DNA from: Myxococcota bacterium
GTDB taxonomy: Bacteria > Myxococcota_A > UBA796 > CAJQPC01
NCBI GenBank assembly: GCA_023150845.1
Contig: JAKLKD010000017.1
Span: forward strand, 1-52,288
DNA length: 52,288 nt
Direction of reading: 5' to 3'
The notes below the pieces were generated by a model. It was given only the letters and a program-made list of their open reading frames with translations. It ran no database searches and was not told the origin of the DNA. The position numbers and the translations under genes are program-made. How positions within the stretch are numbered: position 1 is the stretch's first letter; each line of letters begins with the position of its first letter. Shown here in pieces: positions 1 to 8,119 of the stretch.

Positions 1-1
1 C

Positions 2-442
2 GGGGCGCGGCCCCTGCCCAGCGCCCTCGACGAGCCCGTCGCGTACGCCGAGCACCGCGGGATGCCGCTCTTGGAGTCCCGCGCACGCCTCGCCCGGGCC
101 CTCGCGCGCCACGCCGCCGGGCTCCCCGGCGCCGCGGACGACCTCAACGCCGCCCTGCGCCTCGCCGATGAGGCCCAGGCGCCTTGGCTCGCGGGCATGT
201 CCCGGGTGCTCGCCGCCGAGGCCGGTCTCCTCAACGATCTTGAGACCTTACAGCGCGCCGTCGAGGACTGCTCGGGCAACACCCCTTGGTACGCCCGCGC
301 CGCCTTGCTCCTCGCCGAGCGACTCGCCGACCAAGATCCCGTCGAGGCGGGCAAGCTCGCCGCCGTCGCGCTCTCTCGCTTCACCGTCATGGAGCTTGAG
401 GCGGGCGCGGACCGGGCGCGGGCGCTCCTGAGCCGGGGCTGA
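2..442 (+). CDS. C-terminal part of a helical-repeat (TPR-like) protein, truncated by the window edge
   Basis: The reading frame is open from the first bases of the window, so the N-terminus is missing; 146 residues remain. They are Ala/Leu/Arg-rich and read as paired amphipathic helices with short turns, as in tetratricopeptide arrays. Similar helical tails follow Ser/Thr kinase or regulator domains in myxobacterial proteins, and the kinase at 32498-35095 has one, so this could be the end of such a protein, but no diagnostic N-terminal domain is visible. The stop has the context TGAGCG that recurs in this window. Function not assignable. Confidence 0.7.
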   Translation, partial: GARPLPSALDEPVAYAEHRGMPLLESRARLARALARHAAGLPGAADDLNAALRLADEAQAPWLAGMSRVLAAEAGLLNDLETLQRAVEDCSGNTPWYARAALLLAERLADQDPVEAGKLAAVALSRFTVMELEAGADRARALLSRG

Positions 443-492
443 GCGAAGGCCGAAGGACGGCGGGATCCACGCCCAGCCGAGAGAGAACGGTG

Positions 493-498
493 TAGGAT
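493..498 (+). promoter_or_regulatory. -10 element TAGGAT, possible leaderless promoter
   Basis: TAGGAT ends 7 nt before the ATG at 506. There is no Shine-Dalgarno sequence between it and the start. A -10 at this distance would place transcription initiation at or next to the A of the ATG. No convincing -35 is seen 16-18 bp upstream. Inference from spacing only. Confidence 0.4.
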
Positions 499-505
499 CG
501 CGGCC

Positions 506-1876
506 ATGTCTGAGCTCGTCCCCGCCCCGTCGTCGCCGCCTTCGCTCTTCTCCCAGCTCGCCGGGGTGACCGCGCCCGTCGACCGAAAGCTCTACGCCAC
601 GGCGGGCTTCGGCCTCATGGGCGTGAAGTATGTCGTCGAGGCGGCCGCCGTCTACGCCTTCACCCAGACGCTCTACCCGCTCTACGCCTTCCTCTCCCCC
701 ATCGCGGCGGTGCGTATCGCCCCGGCGGGGGACGCGCCGGAGTGGCTCTTCGCGCTCTGGGCGCTGTGGACCTTACCCTTCGCGTGGATCGGCGTGAGCA
801 TGTCCGTGCGGCGGGCCCGGGACGCGGGGCTGCCGGCCTTCGTCGGCCTCTTCTTCTTCATCCCGCTCCTGAACATGCTGTTCATGCTGCTCCTCGCGGC
901 CCTGCCCAGCCGCCCGGCGCGGCCGGTCTCGACGCCGCTCAAGGGGGAGGAGCGCCTGGTCTGGGCGGCGCTCACCGGGGTCACCGGCGGGGCCGCCCTC
1001 GGCGTCGGGATGACGGCCTTCTCGGTGTTTGTGCTCGGCGAGTACGGCAACGCGCTCTTCGTCGGCACCCCGGCGATGATGGGCATGGTGGCGGGCTTCT
1101 TGCTCAACGCCCGGTCGCCGCAGGGGATCCTCCCGAACCTCGTCGTCGGCGCCCTCACCGTGGCGATCAGCGGCGCCTTGCTCCTGCTCACGGCCTTGGA
1201 GGGGGTCATCTGCTTGATGATGGCCGCGCCCTTGGTGATGCCGCTCGCGCTCCTCGGCGTGTTCTTGGGCGCCGGGCTCGCCCGGGTCGAGGCCCAGCGC
1301 GCCTTGGCCGCGCCGCTCGGGGCCTTGCCCTTCTTGGGCATCGCCGAGCCGCCCCCGGCCCAGGAGCGCTCCGTCGAGACCACCGTAGACATCGCCGCCC
1401 CGCCCGAGGCCGTCTGGGACGCGGTCATCGGCTTCGGCGGCGTCGAGCTGCCCGAGCCCCCGGAGTGGTACTTCCACACCGGCATCGCCTACCCCATCCG
1501 GGCGCGCATCGAGGGCGAAGGCGTAGGTGCGGTGCGTTACTGCGAGTTCTCCACGGGCCCCTTCGTCGAGCCCATCACCACCTGGGATCCGCCCCACCAC
1601 CTCGCCTTCGACGTGCGGGAGAGCCCGCCGACGATGCACGAGTGGAGCCCCTACAACACCGTCTACGCCCCGCACCTCGACGGCATCCTCAAGAGCCGCC
1701 GCGGCGAGTTTGTGCTCACGCCCCTGGCCGATGGCGGCACCCGCCTCACCGGCCGCACGGTCTACACCTTCGACATGGCCCCGGAGCCCTTCTGGGGCCT
1801 CTGGAGCGACGCCTCGATCCACGCGATCCACCTGCGGGTGCTGCACCACATCGCCGGGGTGGTGGAGGCCGAGTAA
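506..1876 (+). CDS. Membrane protein with DUF805-like N-terminus and C-terminal SRPBCC (START-like) domain
   Basis: 456 residues. About residues 25-135 hold hydrophobic helices with an R-A-R-D-A-G-x-P motif followed by a long hydrophobic stretch ending in LPSRPARP, which resembles DUF805 (YhaH-like) inner-membrane proteins. Three or more further membrane segments follow (about 150-265). Residues about 290-455 form a soluble domain beginning with an ETTVDIAAPPEAVWDAV-type strand, the usual opening of SRPBCC/polyketide-cyclase folds, which bind hydrophobic ligands. The fusion suggests a membrane-tethered lipid- or ligand-binding protein; the ligand is unknown. The start is the only ATG that fits the domain boundary and lies just after a -10-like TAGGAT. 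Domain calls rest on motif reading. Confidence 0.8.
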   Translation: MSELVPAPSSPPSLFSQLAGVTAPVDRKLYATAGFGLMGVKYVVEAAAVYAFTQTLYPLYAFLSPIAAVRIAPAGDAPEWLFALWALWTLPFAWIGVSMSVRRARDAGLPAFVGLFFFIPLLNMLFMLLLAALPSRPARPVSTPLKGEERLVWAALTGVTGGAALGVGMTAFSVFVLGEYGNALFVGTPAMMGMVAGFLLNARSPQGILPNLVVGALTVAISGALLLLTALEGVICLMMAAPLVMPLALLGVFLGAGLARVEAQRALAAPLGALPFLGIAEPPPAQERSVETTVDIAAPPEAVWDAVIGFGGVELPEPPEWYFHTGIAYPIRARIEGEGVGAVRYCEFSTGPFVEPITTWDPPHHLAFDVRESPPTMHEWSPYNTVYAPHLDGILKSRRGEFVLTPLADGGTRLTGRTVYTFDMAPEPFWGLWSDASIHAIHLRVLHHIAGVVEAE

Positions 1877-1998
1877 TGAGCGACAGGGGCGGTCGTAACC
1901 GAGCGGCCACCCTGTCAGCCTGCGCCGCCGCGGATCGCCTCCCCTGACCCCGCCCGGGCCCTCGGCGCCTTGGCATAGTCCTTGCGAAGCGCGGGGCC

Positions 1999-4212
1999 AT
2001 GCCCGCCGCCGCGCCGCTCCTGCTCCCTGGCCTGCTCACCACCGTCGGCGCCCTGCTCTGGCCTTGGCTCCAGCCCAACCCGGCGCACACGCTCCTGGCC
2101 ATCGGGGCCTTGGCGCTCATCGCCTTGGCCGTCGGGGAGCGGGTCTTGGGCTGGGCGGCCACCTGGGCGGCGGCTCTGTGCCTGGGGCTCACCGCGCCGG
2201 GGCTGCGCGCGCCGGGTCCGCTCCTTGACGGCCCGGTTCAGCTTCGGGGTGAGGTCGTCGAGCTGCGCGGCGGCCGGGCCATCCTCCAGGTGAGCCACCT
2301 CGGCGCGACCCCGGTGACCGGCCCCGTAGAGCTGCGCGGCGCCGGGGAGCCCAAGGTCGGCGACCGGCTCTCCATACGCGGCGAGGCGCGGCCGCTCCTC
2401 CGGGAGGCCCTGCCCGGCGAGCCCGACCCGGCCCGGGACGACCTGCTCCGGGGGCTCCGCAGCGCCGTCTACGCCCAATCGACGGTCACCCTCGGCCCAC
2501 GGCCCGGGCCCGCGGCGCCGGATCCCTTCGAGCACGCCACCCACCGGGGCCTGCTCCGCGCCTTGGCCCTCGGGGATCGTTCGGGCCTCGACGAGGACAC
2601 CACGGCGCTCCTGCGGCGCACGGGCACCACCCACCTCGTCTCCGTCTCGGGCCTGCACTTCGTGATGATCGCCGCGATGGCCTCGGGCCTCGTCACGGCC
2701 CTGCTGCGCCCCTTGAGCCTCCTGCGCCCTCGGGGCGGGCTCAACCGCCTCGCGCCGTTGGCGGGGCTCGGCGCGCTCTTGGCCTTCGGGGAGCTCGTGG
2801 GCTGGCCGATCCCCGCCGTGCGCGCGGGCTGGATGACGGCGGGGGTGGTCGCTGGGCGGGCCACGGCCCGGGGCGCGAACCCCTGGAACCTGCTCGGCCT
2901 CGCCGCCCTGGTCATGGTGCTCAGCGAGCCGAGCGCCGCCCGCAGCGTCTCGGCCTGGCTCTCCTTCGGCGCCGTCGTGGGCATGTTGACCGTCGGCGCG
3001 AAGCTCAGCCGGATGCTGCCCCCGGACCTCCCCTGGCTGACCCGCACCCTCCTGGGCGCGCTCACGACGACCCTCGGCGCCACGGCGGGCACCCTGCCGG
3101 TCTCGGTGTGGATCTTCCAGGAGCTCTCCTTGAGCGCGCCTCTGGCGAACCTCGTCGGAATCCCCCTCACCTCCGCCTTCGCGACGCCGGGGGCGCTCTT
3201 GGCCTTGGGCGGCGGCGGGCTCGTCCCCCTGGCCATCGCGGACGGCGCGTGCGAGGCGACGATCCTCTGGCTGCGCCTCGTCGACGCTCCAGTCGCCCAC
3301 CCCGCCGGGGGTGTGGTCTGCGCGGCCTTGCTCGCACTCGCCTGCCTCTGCGCCCGCCGCCACGGCCTCGCCGGGGCCTTGGCCCTCTGCTCCCTCCTGC
3401 GGATCATCCCCTCCGACGGACTACACGTCACCTTCTACGCCATCGGCCAAGGAGACGCCGCCCTCGTGCGGCTCCCCGGCTACACCGCGCTCATCGACGC
3501 CGGGCCTCCTGGGGACGACGTGCTCCGGGCCCTGCGCCGGGCCGGGGTTCGGGAGCTGGACGAGCTCTGGGTGAGCCACCCCCATCCCGACCACATGGGC
3601 GGCGCCCAGGCCGTCGTCGAGGGCCTCAAGGTCGGCGCCCTGCGGATCGCCCGCCCACCGCTGGCTGAGGAGGACTCCTTTCAGGCGCTCTGGCGCGCGG
3701 CGGCCCTCGCCGGGACACCCGCCCGCGACCTCCGGCACCCCCCTGGCCACCCCGCCCTCACCCTGCTCCACCCACGCCCCGGCGAGCGTTTTAAGGAGGT
3801 GAACGATGAGTCTATCACTCTGCTCCTGCGCCACGGCGCACACAGCCTGCTCTTCCCCGGCGACGTTGAGGCCGAGGCCGAGGCGGCGCTCTTGGCCGTC
3901 TGGGACGAGCAGGGCCTCGGCCCCGTCACCGCGCTCAAGGTGGCCCACCACGGCAGCCGCACCAGCTCAGATCCGGCGCTCTTGGCCCGGCTCCAGCCGA
4001 TCTTGGCCATCTTCTCCTGCGGGGTCTACAACCGCTTCGGCCACCCGCACCCCGACGTCCTGCGACGCTACGCCGGCACGCTTCAGCACCGCACCGACCG
4101 CCAAGGCACCCTGGAGCTGCGCTCCGACGGCGAGACGATGTGGCGCCGAAGCCACCTCCCCGGTCGGGGCTTCAGCGTTTGGTCTGCCCTGCCGCCCGCC
4201 ACCGGGAGATGA
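1999..4212 (+). CDS. comEC: ComEC/Rec2 family competence protein, DNA-uptake channel
   Basis: 737 residues, normal for full-length ComEC. The protein forms the inner-membrane channel that imports single-stranded DNA during natural transformation. Order: two or three N-terminal membrane helices, an OB-like DUF4131 segment (about 75-150), the multi-helix competence domain with the signature HLVSVSGLHF near residue 213, then a C-terminal metallo-beta-lactamase domain starting at HVTFYAIGQGDAA (about 476). Its metal motif is H527-P-H529-P-D531-H532, and a later VAHHGSRTSS supplies further ligands. The complete metal site suggests an active nuclease or hydrolase domain. It overlaps the 3' end of the convergent lgt by 41 bp. 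No other competence gene is visible here. Confidence 0.95.
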   Translation: MPAAAPLLLPGLLTTVGALLWPWLQPNPAHTLLAIGALALIALAVGERVLGWAATWAAALCLGLTAPGLRAPGPLLDGPVQLRGEVVELRGGRAILQVSHLGATPVTGPVELRGAGEPKVGDRLSIRGEARPLLREALPGEPDPARDDLLRGLRSAVYAQSTVTLGPRPGPAAPDPFEHATHRGLLRALALGDRSGLDEDTTALLRRTGTTHLVSVSGLHFVMIAAMASGLVTALLRPLSLLRPRGGLNRLAPLAGLGALLAFGELVGWPIPAVRAGWMTAGVVAGRATARGANPWNLLGLAALVMVLSEPSAARSVSAWLSFGAVVGMLTVGAKLSRMLPPDLPWLTRTLLGALTTTLGATAGTLPVSVWIFQELSLSAPLANLVGIPLTSAFATPGALLALGGGGLVPLAIADGACEATILWLRLVDAPVAHPAGGVVCAALLALACLCARRHGLAGALALCSLLRIIPSDGLHVTFYAIGQGDAALVRLPGYTALIDAGPPGDDVLRALRRAGVRELDELWVSHPHPDHMGGAQAVVEGLKVGALRIARPPLAEEDSFQALWRAAALAGTPARDLRHPPGHPALTLLHPRPGERFKEVNDESITLLLRHGAHSLLFPGDVEAEAEAALLAVWDEQGLGPVTALKVAHHGSRTSSDPALLARLQPILAIFSCGVYNRFGHPHPDVLRRYAGTLQHRTDRQGTLELRSDGETMWRRSHLPGRGFSVWSALPPATGR

Positions 4213-4966
4213 ACAAGGCCGTGGCGAAGGTCGCGATGATGAGCGAGATCGCCTGGGCGTTGGAGAGGGTCTGCCCCAAGATGTCCTCCAAGAAGAAGCC
4301 CCGCTCGGCGTCGTTGCGGAAGACCTCGTTGATGGAGCGCAGCACCGGGTAGATCATCAGGTAGAGCAGGATGAGCTGCCCATCAAACCGTTTGTGGCCG
4401 CGCAGGGCGTTCAGCGTCGCGAACAGGATCGCCGAGTACGCCACCTCGTAGAGCTGGGTGGGGTGCAGCGGCACCCCCTTTGGGGCGATGCTCAGGGGGT
4501 CGGTGAAGGTCACGGCCCAGGGCAGGTCAGACTCATGGCCGTAGCAGCAGCCCGCGCCGAAGCAGCCGATGCGTCCGAACATCTGGCCGAAGGGGATCAA
4601 GGGCGCGAGGATGTCCAGCACCTTCCCGGCGGGCAGGCGCCGCACCTGGACGATCACCAAGAACGCCACGAGCACGCCGATGAGGCCGCCGTAGTAGACG
4701 AGCCCGCCGTCGCGCACGTTGAGCATGTCCGTGGCCGGGCGGTTGGCGAAGAGGTGCCAGTTCACCCGGAGGTACTCCAGGCGCGCCCCGACGACGCCGC
4801 CGACGATGGCCCAGAAGCCCAGGTCAGGGAAGACATCCTTGTGGATGCCCTCTTTGGCGCCCCAGCGCGTCGCGATGAACACCGCGCAGAGCGTGCCCAC
4901 GGCGATCGCGACCCCGTAGGTGTGAACCGAGAAGCCGTTGGGCAGGGTGAACAGGACGGGGTGCAT
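4172..4966 (-). CDS. lgt: Prolipoprotein diacylglyceryl transferase Lgt
   Basis: 264 residues with about seven membrane segments. Lgt transfers diacylglycerol from phosphatidylglycerol to the lipobox cysteine of prolipoproteins in the inner membrane, the first step of lipoprotein maturation. Family signatures visible are the start MHPVLFTLP, the conserved YYGGLIG motif, the Lgt signature GQMFGRIGCFGAGCCYG with its key arginine, and HPTQLYE near the C-terminus. It lies 12 nt downstream of lspA on the same strand, so the first two enzymes of the pathway are co-transcribed. The window carries many lipobox proteins that would be its substrates. The last 41 bp overlap comEC tail to tail. Confidence 0.96.
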   Translation of the reverse strand: MHPVLFTLPNGFSVHTYGVAIAVGTLCAVFIATRWGAKEGIHKDVFPDLGFWAIVGGVVGARLEYLRVNWHLFANRPATDMLNVRDGGLVYYGGLIGVLVAFLVIVQVRRLPAGKVLDILAPLIPFGQMFGRIGCFGAGCCYGHESDLPWAVTFTDPLSIAPKGVPLHPTQLYEVAYSAILFATLNALRGHKRFDGQLILLYLMIYPVLRSINEVFRNDAERGFFLEDILGQTLSNAQAISLIIATFATALFISRWRAAGQTKR

Positions 4967-4978
4967 GATCGCCTGGGG

Positions 4979-5527
4979 TCAGGAGGTTTGGGGGGTGACC
5001 GGCGCGGCGGAGGGCTCCTCGCCGAGCACGACCTGGTGGACGAGCCAGACCGAGAGGCCGACGAGGATGAAGAGGTCCGCGAGGTTAAACGCCGGGAGCT
5101 CGGCGAAGCCCAGGGCCCGCTCCAAGAGCGGCGCGATCCGGGGGTGCTCGGTGTACACACGCACAAAGTCAAAGACCACCCCGTCGCCCAGGCGGTCAAG
5201 CGCGTTGCCCAAGGCCCCGCCCGCCGCGCCGCCCAAGGCCACGACGACCGGCCAGGCCCGCGTCGAGAGCTGCCGGGCGCTCAGCGCCATGAGCACGACG
5301 GCCAAGGCGGCGACGGCCGCGAGGATCGGCCCGCGCCCGGGGAGCTCAGCGAGGATCCCGACCATCGCGCCGGGGTTCTGGGCGTGCACAAGCTGCACCG
5401 CGCCAGGGACGACGACCTCGGCGTCATAGAGCTCGGGCACGCGCCGCAGCGCCCAGCCCTTCGTGAGCAGATCACCGGCCAGGGCGAGCGCCGAGGTGAT
5501 GGCGAAGAGGAGGAGGTTTTGCGGCAC
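4979..5527 (-). CDS. lspA: Signal peptidase II (lipoprotein signal peptidase) LspA
   Basis: 182 residues, four predicted membrane helices. LspA is the aspartyl protease that removes the signal peptide from diacylglyceryl-prolipoproteins. Seen: the first-helix motif DLLTKGWALRR, NPGAM in place of the usual NxGAAF, the first catalytic block GNALDRLGDGVVFDFV, and the second FNLADLFILVG. The two catalytic Asp residues fall in the DR-x(n)-DF block and the FNxAD block, and both are present. The C-terminal tail after the last helix is short and polar. It is the first gene of the lspA-lgt pair and is divergent from the ETF-QO gene across a 182-bp spacer. Confidence 0.95.
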   Translation of the reverse strand: MPQNLLLFAITSALALAGDLLTKGWALRRVPELYDAEVVVPGAVQLVHAQNPGAMVGILAELPGRGPILAAVAALAVVLMALSARQLSTRAWPVVVALGGAAGGALGNALDRLGDGVVFDFVRVYTEHPRIAPLLERALGFAELPAFNLADLFILVGLSVWLVHQVVLGEEPSAAPVTPQTS

Positions 5528-5614
5528 GTTCGCCCAGGATCCTCTGGCTCGGAGGGGGTCTTCGCGGCCAGGACACGCCGCGCTGACGCACCTAACGCGC
5601 CGTCGACTCCTACG

Positions 5615-5634
5615 CTGAATGAGGAGTCATTCAG
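5615..5634. promoter_or_regulatory. Palindrome with FadR(TetR)-type arms, candidate operator of the ETF-QO gene
   Basis: CTGAATGA-GGAG-TCATTCAG is a perfect 8-bp inverted repeat with a 4-nt centre, in the spacer between lspA and the ETF-QO gene. Its arms TGAATGA/TCATTCA with a 4-nt centre match the operator form recognised by the Bacillus TetR-family fatty-acid regulator FadR. The downstream gene takes electrons from acyl-CoA oxidation, which fits. Regulator identity is inference. Confidence 0.5.
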
Positions 5635-5709
5635 TCAACCCTGCGCTGTCGTTGCGGTTCGTGTTAAGCCTTCTCTTCCAGAAGACCTCATGCCCCCAAG
5701 GGAGCCGCC

Positions 5710-7410
5710 ATGTCGGAGATCGAGCGCGAGAGCATGCCCGTTGACGTCCTCTTCGTGGGCGGCGGCCCAGCCTGTCTGGCGGGCGCCATCCACCTGATGG
5801 ACCTCATCGCCAAACACAACGAGGGCGTCGCCAGCGGCGCGATCAAGGGTGAGGCGATCAACGAGCCCACGATCGCGCTCATCGACAAGGGCAGCGAGAT
5901 CGGCTCCCACGCGGTCTCCGGCGCCGTGCTCGACCCCCGCGCCCTCGCCGAGCTCATCCCCGACTGGGCGTCCCGCGAAGACTTCCCCCTGGAGCGCTAC
6001 GTCGAGCGGGAGTCCATGCTCCTGCTCACCGAGACCCGGGGCTTCCCCGCCCCGCTCATGCCCCCCGAGTTTACGGATCACGGCAAGCCCATCATCTCCA
6101 TCGCCAAGTTCCAGAAGTGGATGGCGGGCATCGCTGAAGAGAAGGGCGTGATGATCTTCCCGGGCTTCGCCGGGGTGGAGCTGCTCTACGACGCCGACGG
6201 CAAGGTCAGCGGCGTGCGCACCGGCGACAAGGGCATCGACGCGCATGGCGAGCCCAAGGACAACTTCGAGCCCGGCATGCTCCTGGAGTCCAAGGTCACC
6301 GTCATCGGCGAGGGCCCCCGCGGCCACCTCGCCCGCCAGCTCATGAAGAAGTACGGCCTGCAGGAGGGCCGGAACGAGATGGCGTATGAGATGGGCTGCA
6401 AGGAGGTGCTGGAGTTCCCCCCCGGCACCATCAAGGACGGCTTCGTCTACCTCACCGCCGGTTACCCGCTTGGCGAGACCTTCGGCGGGGCCTTCATCTA
6501 CTCCATGGGCGGCGACCGCGCCTGCATCGGCCTGCTCGCCGTGCTCGACGCCAAGGATCCCGCCCAGGACGTGCACTACCTCCTCCAGAAGCTCAAGATG
6601 CACCCCAGCATCCGGGCGATCTTGGGCAAGGGCAAGGTCATCAAGTACGGCGCCAAGGCCGTCACCGTCGGCGGCTGGGGCTGTATGCCCAAGCTCTACG
6701 CCCCGGGCGCCATGCTCGTCGGCGACACGGCCTCCTTCCTCAACGCCGCGCGCATCAAGGGCATCCACCTCGCGATGAAGTCGGGCATGTTGGCGGCGGA
6801 GACGGCCTTTGAGTCGCTCAAGTCCGGCGACAACAGCGAGCAGGCCCTCGCGCTGTTTAAGCAGAAGGTCGACGCCTCCTGGATCCGTGAGGAGATGGAG
6901 ACCTCCCAGAACTTCCACGCCTTCATGACGAAGTATGGCCTCGTCGGCGGCGCGGTGAAGTACGGCATGGCGAAGGTCTTCGGGCCGGGCAAGATCGAGC
7001 CCACCCACCCCGACCACGAGGGCATGCAGCGCCTCTCCTTGGTGCACACCGACAACAAGATGCCCGCCCGGGACGACGTGCCCTTCGACGGCAGCTACCT
7101 CGTCGATAAGCTCACCGACGTCTACCTCTCGGGCACCAAACACGACGAGCACCAGCCCTGCCACCTCCAGGTCTCGGACACCGAGATCTGCGCCACGAAG
7201 TGCGCCACGGAGTACGGCAACCCCTGCGAGCGCTTCTGCCCGGCCCAGGTCTACAACATGGTCTTCAACGAGGAGCGTAAGCGGAAAGAGCTCCGCGTCG
7301 ACTTCTCCAACTGCGTGCACTGCAAGACCTGCGACATCCGCGACCCCTACCAGATCATCAAGTGGGTCCCCCCGAACGGCGGCGACGGCCCCGAGTACGG
7401 CATCCTCTGA
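5710..7410 (+). CDS. Electron transfer flavoprotein-ubiquinone oxidoreductase (ETF-QO)
   Basis: 566 residues, the usual ETF-QO length. The enzyme moves electrons from reduced ETF (loaded by acyl-CoA and other dehydrogenases) to the quinone pool at the membrane. The N-terminus has the FAD dinucleotide-binding motif VGGGPACLAG (about residue 16), followed by the FAD/quinone-binding body with GGWGCMPKL and a LVGDTASFLNAARIKGIH second FAD block. The C-terminus has the ferredoxin-like 4Fe-4S site, with ligands C510 (CPAQVYN) and C535, C538, C541 (NCVHCKTC). All ligands are intact. A good AAGGGAG Shine-Dalgarno precedes the ATG. It is a single gene, with etfAB not in view; a FadR-like box upstream suggests fatty-acid-responsive control. 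Confidence 0.95.
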   Translation: MSEIERESMPVDVLFVGGGPACLAGAIHLMDLIAKHNEGVASGAIKGEAINEPTIALIDKGSEIGSHAVSGAVLDPRALAELIPDWASREDFPLERYVERESMLLLTETRGFPAPLMPPEFTDHGKPIISIAKFQKWMAGIAEEKGVMIFPGFAGVELLYDADGKVSGVRTGDKGIDAHGEPKDNFEPGMLLESKVTVIGEGPRGHLARQLMKKYGLQEGRNEMAYEMGCKEVLEFPPGTIKDGFVYLTAGYPLGETFGGAFIYSMGGDRACIGLLAVLDAKDPAQDVHYLLQKLKMHPSIRAILGKGKVIKYGAKAVTVGGWGCMPKLYAPGAMLVGDTASFLNAARIKGIHLAMKSGMLAAETAFESLKSGDNSEQALALFKQKVDASWIREEMETSQNFHAFMTKYGLVGGAVKYGMAKVFGPGKIEPTHPDHEGMQRLSLVHTDNKMPARDDVPFDGSYLVDKLTDVYLSGTKHDEHQPCHLQVSDTEICATKCATEYGNPCERFCPAQVYNMVFNEERKRKELRVDFSNCVHCKTCDIRDPYQIIKWVPPNGGDGPEYGIL

Positions 7411-7468
7411 GCCCGGCGAGGCCCCCCGGCGCGTGCTATCGTGCTGGGGAGGCCACTCGGAGTCCCCC

Positions 7469-8101
7469 ATGAAGGGCGCGACCTTCCCGCTTTTGCTCCT
7501 GCTCGCCGCCTGCGTCCGTGACGACGACTGGCGTGACGGCGGCGACTATATCCCCGGCGGCGGCTGGCCCACCCCCGAGGACGACACGGGCTCTACGGGC
7601 GATGACAGCGGCGGCGGCGACTCTGGCGGCGACTCCGGCGGCGGCGGCGACTCCGGCGACACGGCGTTCAGCGCCGAGGACTGCGGCGTCAGCGTCGGTG
7701 AGGTCGCCTGTGACCTGCAGAGCAGCGATCAGCTAGACGCGGCGTTCTCGTTGTGGGAGCTCTACCCCTCGCCGACGGTGATCGTCTTCGGCGACGCCTA
7801 CGACGGCAACCTCAAGCAGGCCTCGGCCTGGCTGCCCGACCTCAGCGGCGACGACGTGGTGCCGATCGTCGTGCTCCTCGACAACCAGAACCTCACCCCG
7901 GCGACGACCGCCGACGCCGCGGCCTGGGCGACGAGCTACGGCTTACCCGTGGTGCTCACCGACCCGACCGGCGATCTCGATGAGGCCTGGGCGCCGACGA
8001 CGACGATGACGAGCTTCGTCGTCGGGCCTGACATGGTCATCGTCGGGGTCTACTACGGCTACCTCGACGAGGGCGACGTGCGCGGAGACCTCGGCCTCTG
8101 A
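7469..8101 (+). CDS. Lipoprotein with a redox-inactive thioredoxin-like domain
   Basis: 210 residues from the ATG at 7469, chosen because it opens a short lipoprotein signal peptide with lipobox LLAAC (Cys at about residue 14). Next comes a low-complexity linker of Gly, Ser, Asp and Thr (about 20-70), typical of surface-tethering spacers in this group. The C-terminal part (about 75-210) reads as a thioredoxin/AhpC-like fold: a TVIVFGDAYDGN strand, VVPIVVLLDN, then VVLTDPTGDLDEAW and SFVVGPDMVIVG, which mirrors redoxin order. No CxxC is present at the redox position, so thiol chemistry is unlikely. A TATCGT -10-like hexamer lies 26 nt before the start. Role unknown; the fold call is moderate. 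Confidence 0.75.
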   Translation: MKGATFPLLLLLAACVRDDDWRDGGDYIPGGGWPTPEDDTGSTGDDSGGGDSGGDSGGGGDSGDTAFSAEDCGVSVGEVACDLQSSDQLDAAFSLWELYPSPTVIVFGDAYDGNLKQASAWLPDLSGDDVVPIVVLLDNQNLTPATTADAAAWATSYGLPVVLTDPTGDLDEAWAPTTTMTSFVVGPDMVIVGVYYGYLDEGDVRGDLGL

Positions 8102-8119
8102 GCGCCCCGGCGGGGCTCA
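8099..8119. terminator. Compact hairpin spanning two facing stop codons
   Basis: TGAGC (8099-8103) pairs with GCTCA (8115-8119), continued by CCC/GGG with a bulged G and a short GC-rich loop. The TGA of the upstream gene and the TCA (stop, minus strand) of the aldo/keto reductase gene are the stem ends. There is no U-tract, so it could act as a bidirectional 3'-end structure rather than a classical intrinsic terminator. Confidence 0.4.
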
